Under the pieces are notes generated by a model. The model saw only the letters and a program-made list of their open reading frames with translations, made no database searches and was not told where the DNA came from. Positions 21,701-30,622 of a stretch of DNA of 64,000 nucleotides are shown in pieces. The DNA is from Daphnia pulex (Eukaryota > Arthropoda > Branchiopoda > Diplostraca > Daphniidae): NCBI RefSeq assembly GCF_021134715.1, contig NC_060021.1, positions 1,674,001 through 1,738,000 on the forward strand. Reading direction: 5' to 3'. The position numbers were made by a program, and so were the translations under genes. How positions within the stretch are numbered: the first letter of the stretch is position 1; each line of letters begins with the position of its first letter.

Positions 21701-23158
21701 TTCTGTTGGACGACAAGCAATCGAAGGCAAATGGATACTGAAACACAAACCCGGATTCAAAAGAACTGCACCACGATACAAGGCTCGGTTTGTCATTAAA
21801 GGCTTTTCTCAAGTACACGGTGTTGACTACAACGAAACCTACGCCCCAGTAGCCAAGACCTACTCCTTCCGGATAGTTATGGCAATCGCAGCTGCAAGAG
21901 ACCTGGAAATGATCACACTAGACGTCAAAACCGCCTTCCTCTATGGGATACTAGAAGAAGAAGTCTACATTCACCAACCTGAAGGCTTTGTCATTCCCGG
22001 ACGAGAAGAAGAAGTGTGTCGCCTCATTAAAAGTATATATGGGCTGAAACAAGCCTCTCGTGTATGGAACGTCAAATTCAACGAGTTCATCATATCTTTC
22101 GGCCTTAAAAGATCCCAATGTTACTCATGCATCTATTACCACCATCTCCGTCAGGGGGAGAAAGATGAGGAAATAACCTTCTTTATTCTTTACGTAGACG
22201 ACGGTCTAATCCTGAGCAACGTCAATCAAGTTCTACTGGACATGATGGTATTCCTTGCAAGGAATTTGAAATACGTTCACTACCCGCAGACAGATTCATC
22301 GGCGACGACATTGACCGCAACCGCAGTCAACGAGCCATTCATCTTTCCCAGCCAAATTACGTCAAAACCATCCTACAAAGATTCGACATGGCCAACTGTC
22401 ACTCCGTTGCTGTCTCAGCCGATCCATGCGTCAAAATTTCACCATCCATGTTTCCCCGAACGGAAGAAGAAAAGACAATGATGGCCAAAATTCCCTTCAT
22501 GGAAGGAATCGGCTCACTGATGCACCTAGCCAATCTGACACGACCTGACCTCGCCTATGCCATTGGCCAAGTATCACGCTTCTCTCAAAATCCTGGACCG
22601 GAACACTGGAAGGGACTAAAAAGGATCCTGGCTTACCTGCGAAAAACTATCAATCATGGAATTCTATACGGCGGTGGGAGCAATGAACTTCACGGGTATG
22701 TTGATGCAGGGTACGCTGGAGATCTTGAAAACCGGCGATCAACATCCGGACCCGTATTTATACTCAATAGTGGTCCCATTTCATGGCACAGCCGTCGCCA
22801 AACCTGTGTAGCCTTGTCTACCACAGAGTCCGAATTCATCGCAGCAGCTGACGGGACCAAAGAAGCGATATGGTTGAGGCGCTTGTACTCAGAGTTGGGT
22901 GGCCCGGACGTCGCCATGCCACTGCGATGTGACAATCAAGGCGCCATTGCCCTGATTCACAACCCAATGTTCCATCAGCTCACCAAGCACATGAATGTGC
23001 GCTTCTTCTTCGTGCGCGACGCTCAACAAGAAGGAAAAATAGACATCAACTACATCGAAACCGAATCCCAACTCGCTGACATCTTTACAAAGGCCCTACC
23101 GGTCCCAAGATTCGAGATGCTGCGTCAGAACCTGAACATTCGGGAGTTCATGAACTAG
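18729..23158 (+). CDS. Copia gag-pol polyprotein region, intron-bearing and frameshifted
   Basis: Gag starts with ATG at 18729 (LPKFDGSNHREWNFEI) and continues at 19664 (ERNEAGELLNDAAIRLW) and 19974. Protease carries VDSGASKHMSD (about 20358). Integrase has its HHCC zinc module (WHQRLGHLGY..CSNCEFGK) and DDE motifs (HSDVWGP, RSDNGKGEY, PEQNGSAERLNR). Reverse transcriptase carries YVDDGLI at about 22193, and RNase H spans about 22690-23100 (DAGYAGD, TESEFIAAADG, RCDNQGA). Translation stays in register only if four GT-AG segments are removed (18894-19663, 19905-19973, 20449-20517, 20703-20771). A frameshift lies near 22255, before the RFIGDDID motif. The integrase C-terminus is shortened into a reverse transcriptase that starts at GKWILKHK. 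Not intact. Confidence 0.9.
18894..19663 (+). other. Candidate 770-nt intron in Copia gag
   Basis: Donor GAG|GTAAAAC and acceptor TTTTTATAG|GAACG join RPEE to ERNEAGELL in frame. The insert has no coding-like frame and includes a four-unit minisatellite at 19341-19600. Confidence 0.75.
19341..19600 (+). repeat. Minisatellite of about 63 bp, four units
   Basis: Units start AGAAACTTTATCAGCCTTAACG and end in a pyrimidine run plus CTACAG, with starts near 19341, 19404, 19467 and 19531. A partial fifth start (AGAAACACATT) follows. Every unit repeats a 3' splice-site-like tract (TTTCTCTACAG or CTATACAG). The units differ by a few substitutions. Confidence 0.9.
19905..19973 (+). other. Candidate 69-nt intron in Copia gag
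   Basis: GCTG|GTATGC at the start and CACTCAATAG|GTGAT at the end; removal joins HTAG to DNMRTM in frame. Inside are stop codons, so it is not coding. Internal TAACTTAATT could serve as a branch site. Confidence 0.8.
20449..20517 (+). other. Candidate 69-nt intron in Copia protease region
   Basis: AAAG|GTAACATC at the start and CTTCCAG|GCATTG at the end, with long T/C tracts. Removal joins WSVKG to IGDSELDALG, the continuous form seen in Copia proteases. It is open in frame by chance and adds 23 hydrophobic residues if not removed. Confidence 0.82.
20703..20771 (+). other. Candidate 69-nt intron before Copia integrase
   Basis: ATAAG|GTAATAATC at the start and CTCTCTCTTAAG|GTACTA at the end. 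Removal joins FDDNK to VLFKRNGETV. Same length as the two preceding inserts and also open in frame. Confidence 0.8.
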
Positions 23159-23263
23159 ACAATCTAATGTAAGGGACGCTCACGCTTCTTTTTTGGACAC
23201 GCTACGAAATGTCACTCTAGAAATTCAGATGTTTATTTTTGAGCACGCTCGACTTGAGGGACG

Positions 23264-23532
23264 TGTTGTATGAAATCCAACTCAAGCGTGCCCAACTATA
23301 GTTGCCAAACCATAGAGTTGCTGAACCCCATTCCTACCCTCTTCTCTATAATGTCGTCTGCCTCTTTAGATCCATCAGTACTCCTCTTTCTATTTCTCTT
23401 TATTTCTCAAGAGGGTAAGAACTCTAGTCTTTTGTTCAGTTATATATATGTGTGGAAATTATCAGCAAATATATTGTGTTGTGTTGAGACAAATTGTGTG
23501 TGTTCTAATTTGTTAGAATAATTATTACAATA
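23264..23532 (+). repeat. 3' LTR of Copia element
   Basis: 269 bp from TGTTGTATG to TTACAATA, followed by the AATGA target duplication. It is the intact version of the LTR that the hAT element splits at the other end. Confidence 0.95.
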
Positions 23533-23537
23533 AATGA

Positions 23538-24214
23538 CATTCTGGGAATTCATTTGGTCCCTCCGTCGTTGTCGCATCGGCAGCGATGCTAAGTGCTGCA
23601 TGCAACCAAATAAGATATTAATGCTGTTACAATTAATACCTTGGTATGCAAACCAGAATTGTACAAGTTTGAGATTATAAGGAAATAACGTGAAGACATA
23701 AAACAATCGACTGTTATTTTTTTAAATGCTGTAGCTTGCATTCTCCCATGTTGCGCAATAAATAATTTTGAATTATATATAGACATTTTTCTGTTGTTTT
23801 GTGATGAATTGAAGATGCGTCTTTCGTATAAACTCAGGCAGAAACTCTTTAAGTAAACACACCTCATCACACCACAGCGCATGCCTATAGAATTTGGCGG
23901 AATCTGGTTATAACCTTTTTCCGCGCATACGACTACGACACCGTTGGATCTGGTTAAAAAATTATGCGCTATTTCATCAAAGATCTAACCTATCATTTGC
24001 TCACTTTTTAACTAAATGTATCACACCGAATTATTCTAATATGTCCACGCTTAACCGTTTCATACTAAATGGAAAAGGCTTATGATAGCGATCTGCTATT
24101 TTCTAAGTAGTGGTCGAAATTTAATATTAAGTGGCGATTTGTCGGATCCCATCGTCGATCTCAGCCAAAAGCGCTCAAAAGTCGCAAAGTCGATTTCCGT
24201 TTATTCGATACTAA
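23538..24214. other. No gene recognised
   Basis: AT-rich sequence between the Copia element and the relic of the acidic gene. Small frames (for example 23894-24085) have no motif. Confidence 0.45.
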
Positions 24215-24575
24215 CGCGGATGAGACCCACACCGAGTCAACTGGCATTGTTGAGGCTTAAATCCGGACACATTTAAGGACTCCTATGTGACTGTTAATTA
24301 CGCTATACTTATTCGCCCATTCCCGAACCTGTTGGGTTGATGTCAGAAGCAACCGGAGACCAAGGAGACAATGAGCGATTCCACAAACTTGTTTCTAATT
24401 TTGTCAGCCATTAACGAAATTGTATCTCTTCTCTCAATTCCTTAAATACAAATAATTTCGGACAAAATTTTTATTATTCTTTTAATATTTTTTATTATTC
24501 ATTTGATTGTTAACCATGAAATCTTATTTCATTATTTCGTTAAATTAAAATACAAACTATTTCCGTATCTTCCAT
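24215..24575 (+). pseudogene. Relic of the acidic orphan gene (3' half)
   Basis: GATGAGACCCACACCGAGTC at about 24219 matches the same words at about 34806 in the intact gene. The alignment continues with indels through GAAGCAAC..GACCAAGGA, the ACAAACTTG end of the coding region, and into the 3' flank (ATTTCATTATTTC). Frame is lost by several indels. The 5' half is not recognisable. It ends where the DIRS-like element starts. Confidence 0.8.
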
Positions 24576-24634
24576 TCATACCACAGCCTTATTATGGTAA
24601 TAAGTCACGGGGAATTCGGTATGTTGGGGTGTGA

Positions 24635-25153
24635 CTAAATTCGAGAAGGGTGAAAACGAAAGGGGTTACGGTTGTAGCATCCTTTCAATAACTTGACAAT
24701 AAGTGGGTGCTGTCCGATTGGGCACCCGTCGGCGGGTTTTAGTGTAACGGAAAGCATGGAACGGTGGATATTAATTAAACTGTACGATTTGCCGGTCGTT
24801 TGCAAATGCGCCAGATAATCCGAAATGAATTTTACATTGTAAGAAAGGGGATTTTTATCCCGCAACAAACACCAATCACACCAGGTGTTCCACGCTGATT
24901 CGTATGCCGCGTTGGTGTTAGCGCGGCACCCTTCCAGGAGAAGCTCGATAGCTGGCACCGAAAACCCTTGCAGACTGTAAGATCTCCGGAGAGTCTCCAA
25001 GCGGCCAGCTTTAGCGCTCCTGACTGGAGTAGCGGGTGATACACGCCTTGTGCCGAAGTAACGAGGCTTGCCGCTGGTACGAGTAGGCGGGGGATATCGC
25101 ATGCGTGTTCCAGTATCACCGGAAACCACGGCTGGCCTGGCCAAATGGGGCAA
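24635..25153 (-). pseudogene. DIRS tyrosine recombinase, N-terminal domain only
   Basis: The frame carries the core-binding domain typical of DIRS recombinases: a helix with the substrate SLQGFSVPAIELLLEGCRA, then TNAAYESAWNTWCDWC and YNVKFISDYLAHL, ending in LIVKLLKGCYNRNP. The motif that normally follows leads into the catalytic domain, which is missing. It acts, when whole, in integrating circular cDNA. Confidence 0.82.
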
Positions 25154-25378
25154 ATTAAAACGATTGTCGCTTTTTCGCGTCTCAATTTTTCAATAAATCT
25201 AAAGGTTAACGAGAAGGGGGGGGGGGGGAAAGCGTATCCTTTAACTCGATCTCAGCTGATTGAGAACGCATTGATGGCCATTGCCCCGGGTTGGGTTGTG
25301 GATTCCACGATACGAAACTTGGCAATTGAGCGTTCCACGGTGCGGCAAATAAATCCGTGTCCATTTCCCAAATTTCCA

Positions 25379-25747
25379 TCATTTCGGAAAAAACTGCTGC
25401 CAATCGCTGGCGTCTGCTTCCGCCCATGATTCCCGATCGGCGACCACGTTTAGCTCTCCTGCTAGATAAACGGCCTCTATTGAAATGTTGCGGATTTCGC
25501 ACCAGGCCGCTAGTGTTTTAGCCGTTGCTGTGAGAACGCTTGATCTGGTGCCGCCGCATTTGTTTACGTAGCTAACTGCGGTCGAATTGTCTAGGTAAAT
25601 CCGGATCGCTACGTTGCTGGAATCCGCCCCGAATGCTTGAATTGCGTATAAAGCTCCTAGTAACTCTAGCTCGTTGATGTGTTTTTCCTTGTCGTTTAGT
25701 GTCCAGGGACCCCGGGTAATGACACGGCTACACAAGGCCCCCCATCC
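25379..25747 (-). pseudogene. DIRS RNase H, part after the LINE insertion
   Basis: Reads SGWGALCSRVITRGPW, then HINELELLGALYAIQAF (active-site Glu), IYLDNSTAVSYVNKCGG (active-site Asp) and ELNVVADRESW (final Asp). The first active-site part (EIFSDASLS) lies on the other side of the LINE, at about 26583-26620. Confidence 0.88.
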
Positions 25748-25755
25748 TGATAATG

Positions 25756-26574
25756 TAATGTAATGTAATGTAATGTAATGTAATGTATTAATTTATAGAG
25801 CGCCTTTTACAAGCATGATCAAAGGCGCTATAACTCCATCGAAAGAGTAGAACAAAGTAGACATATCATTTTGCATTGGGATATTCAAGTTTAAACAAAT
25901 ATGTTTTCAACATTGATCGAAACTGAGATAAGGAATTAGCTGTTCCGATGGGCAAAGGAATACTGTTCCAGATCTTGGGGGCCATCTTTGCAAATGAGCG
26001 ATCACCATAATTAACTAGTTTGGTTTTGGGCAGAATCAAATCGAGAAAAGAGCGAAATTTCCTCCGAGATATCAGCTCAGACAGATACACGGGGGTACAA
26101 TTTGTAATACATCGATAAGTTTGGGTAGCAATCTTAAAAGTTATTCGAGAAGAGACCGGGAGCCAGTGTAAATTTATAAGAACATCAGAGATATGATCGT
26201 ACTTCCTCCGTCTAGCGATCAACCGCGCCGCCATATTTCTCACAGCTTGTAGTTTACCAAGTCGTTTCGAAGAGAGACCAACAAGAAGGGAGTTCCCATA
26301 ATCCAAAGTAGATGTAACAAAAGCATGTACAAGTTGAGCAGCCGCAGAATCAGAAAAAAATTTCCTAATTCGCGAAATACGATGCAAATGATAATATGCC
26401 CTGCGACACATTGAATTAATTTGGGGCTCCATAGTCAAGCGAGAGTCAAAAATTACACCAAGGTTACGGACATTTTTAGACGGAATAATTGGCACATCAT
26501 CAACCATCAGAGGATGTTCATGGGGCGTATGGTTTCCATATACGAGGAGCGCATCCGTCTTGCTTTCGTTGAAT
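25756..26574 (-). mobile_element. 5'-truncated CR1/L2-like LINE inserted in the DIRS RNase H
   Basis: The LINE runs on the minus strand. It begins inside a reverse transcriptase C-terminus (NESKTDALLVYGNH; NVRNLGVIFDSRLTM; LDYGNSLLVGL) and ends with a CATTA pentamer tail (plus-strand TAATG repeats at about 25751-25789). TGATAATG is present at both junctions (25748-25755 and 26575-26582), an 8-bp target duplication. The 213-residue end of the protein (26507-25866) is open, so the copy is young. Confidence 0.92.
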
Positions 26575-26582
26575 TGATAATG

Positions 26583-27687
26583 ACGCGTCTGAAAAAATTT
26601 CCATGTCCGGATCCCGCGGAAAAAACCGTTTTTCCGCTACATTTCTCGATGTTTGCTACCCACCACTTAAGATCGACTTGGGCGCAGGGGGATAGCCGAA
26701 CCTTAGTGTTTAAATCTGAATTGGCCCGTTACGCATTCGATATGTAAAATCGCTGCAGACTACGATAGTGCGATTGCGCGAAGGGGATTGCCAGAATAGC
26801 CCAGGAAAAATTTCCCTGGATTGAGGCTAAAGCCCGCAGTGATACCATTCCCTCGGCTAGGGCCGACTCGCACATTCTTTTCACTGCTTCTGCCTTTTTC
26901 GCGGGTAGCGCGAATGATAAGTCTATCGAGCTGACGACGAGTCCCAAATATTCTATGATTTGAGAGGGGGAAAGAACGGATTTCTCCTGGTTGATTATGA
27001 ACCCAAGCGCCTGACGGAGCTCCACCACCTGCTCAAGATCCGCTAAGAGCCCTTCTCTTGAGCCGTTTAGGATCAAAATATCGTCCAGATAAATAATTAT
27101 CCGGATGCCTTTTTTGCTAAGAAAGGCCATAACTACTTTCAGGATTTTTGTAAAGGCCCTTGGCGCCGAAGAGAGACCAAATGGCATACATTTGAATTCA
27201 AAAATGCGCTTCTTCCAGCGGAAGCGTAAATATTTTTTATGGGAATGTAGGATCGCTACAGTGAAGTAGGCATCCTGCAGGTCCACTTTGACCATCCAGT
27301 CGCCTTCCCTGATTAAAAAACGGACCGATTCGAGGTTTTCCATTTTAAAATGCTAATATTTAATAAAATGGTTAAGAGGTTTAAATTAACTATCGGTCTA
27401 AATTTCCCCGCCTGTTTTTTCTTAATACAAAAAAACGAGCAAACAAAGCCGTCGGAGCCTTCCGTGATCTCTGTTATCGCTTGTTTGAAAAGAAGATCGT
27501 CCACTTCTTGGTCGCAGATGGCCGTCATCTCATCTGACATAGAAATTTCGGGAGGGAAGAACTTTTGAACTGGCTTGGCAGTGAATTCTAAGCGCAGGCC
27601 CTCGCTAACTGTTTTAAGGACCCAAATGTCGTCCGTAATCGACGCCCAGTGGGAAGCGAAACTTTTCAATCTTGAGGCGACGCCCAT
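26583..27687 (-). pseudogene. DIRS reverse transcriptase and start of RNase H
   Basis: Reverse transcriptase motifs: FFCIKKKQAGKFRPIVNL, MVKVDLQDAYFTVAI (first catalytic Asp), FKCMPFGLSSAPRAFTKI, IIIYLDDILIL (YLDD-type centre), and EYLGLVVSS. After the connection domain come KVRLSPCAQVDLKWWV and the first RNase H motif EIFSDAS, where the LINE interrupts. A frame change lies near 27345, between the RPIVNL and VDLQDAY blocks. Otherwise open. Confidence 0.9.
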
Positions 27688-29403
27688 CGGAGCCGTACCT
27701 CCTTCGTGAAAAGTGGGATTAAACGTGCGTGCTTGGTTACTGAGTGAATGAGAGGGGGTTTAGGGTCATCTTGACTAGAGGCCAAAGGATCAGGATTTAA
27801 ATAAACATACCTTCGGCCTCCTTGTAGCCCGGCGTTGTGGCGTTGACCCCTGCCTCTACTGACTTTTCTTCCGCGGCCACCTCTCCCGCCTCGGCTGCCT
27901 TGAATGCCGTCATAGCGCGTGGTTTTCTGGAAGGGAGCGGCCGCCTGCTCCAGAGGGAAACGGTACCGCCTTAGATTCTGGGCCTTGGGTGCGATAGCGG
28001 CTGCGGCTGCTGCCGCTACTCTAGCGTCCTGAGCTAGCGTGTTGTCCTGACTAGCGTCCGTCAGCATCGCCTGAAGAAATTTCTCTGTTAAGAGGAAGGA
28101 GCGCGCCTCCTTTCCACTCTCAAAAGCACCAGGCTCACGCAATAAATATTCTGAAGCCGGTTCAGCGAGCGCTATTACGGCACTGCGACGTTTCCGCGTG
28201 ATGTGAAAGAAAGCACGGTTCCAGTCCCCACTGCTGAAGCGCGGCTTGAACCGATCTTTTGGCTGCGTCGCTGCCCGGAAAAGAACTCAACCGGGAGTAG
28301 AGATCGATCAATGGTGGTGGTGCGATGTCCATTATTTTCAGCTGCGCTTTAGTAAGGGAATCTTCCGTCGCGTTAATTGTTTTAAGAAGACCTTTGTCAG
28401 GTCTCGACTGCGCACGCCGGCCGATCCAACCGTCAAGCTTGGGCGGCTTGATCGCAAAGTCCGTGTCTATGAACTCGATCGGGAATTCCTTCGAAATTGC
28501 CTTGGAGGCCTCTGTTTTAATCCCGCTCGTCATCCAGCCTGAAATCTCATCGGAGATTACTTTTGAGACGGACAATGGCTGCGCCACCGAACTACCTGGC
28601 AAACTTAAGTTTTCTAAATGTGGTATCGGTGTTGTCTCTTCACCTAAATCTACTACCTCGTCCTCTGCTCTCGGGCTAGTTGATGGTTGAGGGCGCCATG
28701 GGCGTCGTCTGTCTTCCGGTTCGGCGTCTGGTTCCACGATACTCACGCGCTTTCGAGGTGGAGTTTTCCTGGCCCACACGACACGAGGCGATCCAGGATC
28801 GATCAGGCGGGCGTCTAAATTACCACCATTGTCCTCTCGGGGCCCATCGGCATAGTCGAAACGCACACCGTATTCATCGCACGCGAACCCACCTGAATCA
28901 TATCGACGGCCCTCTTCGACATCGTAATAAAAACCGTCCTTACTGAAGCTATAACAAAAGCCTTCGTCATCATAGCACAGCCCGTCTTCCCTGAACAGAT
29001 AAAAACCGTCTTCGCCACAACGGTACTCACGTGGTTCGTTCCGGTTGTCGCGCATCTCGTGCCAGGGCTGCCTGCAAACGTTCAAGTCGTCGCACTGCCT
29101 TTCCCGACCGCCGGGGCGGCCGTCACGTTCGTCAAAATGGCCGAACCGATCGTAAGAGCGGTTGTTGTGGATGTCCACATTAAACACCGAAGCGAAGCCA
29201 TCGTGTTCAAAATATGCCCGATCTCTGTTTGGCCACTGCGGCAGATAACGCGGGGAACGAATTAGCGATGACCTATCTCTCTCGTGGAAACTAGGATGTT
29301 GACGCTGCGACTCGATGCGAAAATTACGCTCACGGATTCTCTCTCGATCGGCGTCCGGCTCGAAGCCCTCAGCGCGTGGATCGAAAGCCCGACAGTCAAA
29401 CAT
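27666..29403 (-). pseudogene. DIRS gag-like protein
   Basis: The N-terminal 400 residues are Arg/Asp-rich with repeats around EDGFYLF, DEGFCYSF, KDGFYYD. Next come an acidic linker and a helical domain with the typical DIRS gag order (LLKTINATEDSLTKAQLKI, then ITRKRRSAVIALAEP and LLREPGAF, then an RG-rich basic tail). A single-base shift near 28225 separates ALQQWG from DWNRAFFHITRKRR. It would bind the element's RNA. Confidence 0.75.
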
Positions 29404-29702
29404 TTCACTCGGCAGTGGTCGGTTCCTACTGATCCTTGACTGTCTAGAGCGTTGTTACTTGCGCGAAAGCAAAAATGAGTCTGAGACAAAGGGGGCGTTG
29501 TACGGGGGAAGAAGGCAAGTTTGCCTTCAAAATCTTTGAAAAGCTAAAATAAATGAGTCTACACCCTTAGGGTAGAGCGGAATGAATTCCGCTATACAAT
29601 TTACGACACACCCTTGTCCATCAGGGTGTGGTTGGTTTCAAATGCTTTTCTCGGCTACCTTGGGGGATCAAGAAGGTGGGAGGGGGGTGTTAGGTGGATG
29701 AG

Positions 29703-29724
29703 TATAAAAAAGTCTGGTGTCAGT
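29703..29724 (+). promoter_or_regulatory. Cuticle gene core promoter (TATA and initiator)
   Basis: TATAAAA at 29703-29709 and the arthropod initiator TCAGT at 29720-29724. The spacing is shorter than ideal, but the position, about 55 bases before the ATG, fits. Confidence 0.75.
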
Positions 29725-29776
29725 CCATTAACAGCATCCTCCTCGAGCTCTTCCTTCAGTCTTCACGAGAACGACA

Positions 29777-30551
29777 ATGAGGTCCACGGTAAAAATTAAT
29801 TTAAATTTCTTTAATCTTAATTCTTTAAAATTAACATTTTGAATTTTCCATACGCAGATTGCCTGTCTGTTGGTGTTGGCTGTGGCCGCCCAAGCTCAAT
29901 TCTTCGGATACGGTGGATATGGTGGATACCTACGGAAATTACGGTGTCTATCCATTCGCTGGCGTCCGCGCCACCACGGCCTACACTGGAATCCCCGCAA
30001 CTGCCGCCGTCCCCGCCGCCTACCCCGTCGCTTACGGCTACCCTTCTTTCTCCGCCACCCAGTACCACGCCCAAGACGAGCTCGGCCAGGCCAGCTTCGG
30101 CTACGCTCACCCCGGACAGGCCGCCAGCAACCTCCGTGACGGTTTCGGCAACCAGATCGGCAGCTACGCTTACGTCAACCCAAAAGGCAAGGAAGTACGT
30201 GTCTCCTACACCGCCGACTCCCGAGGCTTCCGCGTCAAATCCAACAACTTGCCCGTCGCTCCCGTCGACAATTCGGTAGCACCCCTCCCGGTCCAGGACA
30301 CCCCCGAGGTGGCCGCTGCCAAGGCGGAATTCGCCGTTAAATTCGCCGCCGCCAAGGCCAGCCGTGCTAAGCGCCAAGTCTTTGGCTTCGGAGCTGCTCC
30401 ATTTTCTTACCCCGGATATGCCGTTTCCCCTTACGCCTACTCAGTTGCCGCTCCCGCCGTCTACGCCACCCCAGCTATGCCCATCATTGAGACCACTTTG
30501 ACCAAGGTCATTCACACCCCTGGTCACGCAGTCTCTTACCGCGTGGACTAA
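29777..30551 (+). CDS. Rebers-Riddiford cuticle protein with an apparent frameshift
   Basis: Structural chitin-binding protein of the exoskeleton. Exon 1 is four codons (29777-29788). Exon 2 starts at 29858 after a 69-nt intron, a layout typical of arthropod cuticle genes where the intron splits the signal peptide (MRST + IACLLVLAVAAQAQ). The RR region is YHAQDELGQASFGYAH, then GSYAYVNPKGKEVRVSYTAD and RGFRV. A PVQDTPEVAAAKAEF motif and a Tyr/Ala/Pro tail follow. One extra base in GGATACC (near 29930) shifts the frame between the signal peptide and the body. Every other part is intact, so this may be a sequence error. An AATAAA signal is at 30617-30622. Confidence 0.88.
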
Positions 30552-30622
30552 AATTTTGTTAAATAGAATCTCAAATTGTTTTTCTATTCTTCTTCTTATT
30601 CTTCATAATTTTGCGCAATAAA

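Larger units (their letters stand above)
15266..23532 (+). mobile_element. Copia-type LTR retrotransposon containing a nested hAT
   Basis: The element is bounded by LTRs that begin TGTTGTATG and end TTACAATA. AATGA lies directly outside both ends (15261-15265 and 23533-23537), the 5-bp target duplication typical of LTR elements. The 5' LTR is in two pieces because a hAT transposon sits inside it. Internal order is gag, protease, integrase, reverse transcriptase, RNase H, which is the Copia order. Disruptions in the coding part are a gag/protease junction without a visible CCHC knuckle, a shortened integrase C-terminus and a frameshift near 22255. Confidence 0.95.
24580..29490 (-). mobile_element. 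DIRS-like tyrosine-recombinase retrotransposon, nested and truncated
   Basis: On the minus strand the order is gag-like protein (29403-27666), reverse transcriptase (27687-26729), RNase H (26620-25379, split by a LINE), and a tyrosine-recombinase-like domain (25153-24635). DIRS elements encode a recombinase in place of an integrase. The recombinase is cut after its N-terminal SAM-like domain; the catalytic R..HxxR..Y part is absent, so the 3' end is truncated. A frameshift sits in gag near 28225. Ends are approximate: left about 24580, where homology to the tandem locus stops, right between 29404 and 29640. Confidence 0.85.

Noticed and set aside
29570-29640. Stem-loop (ACACCCTTGTCCATCAGGGTGT) and GCGGAAT/ATTCCGC pair as DIRS terminal repeats
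   Set aside because: I could not match them to the other end of the element, so they are left as possible but unsupported ends.
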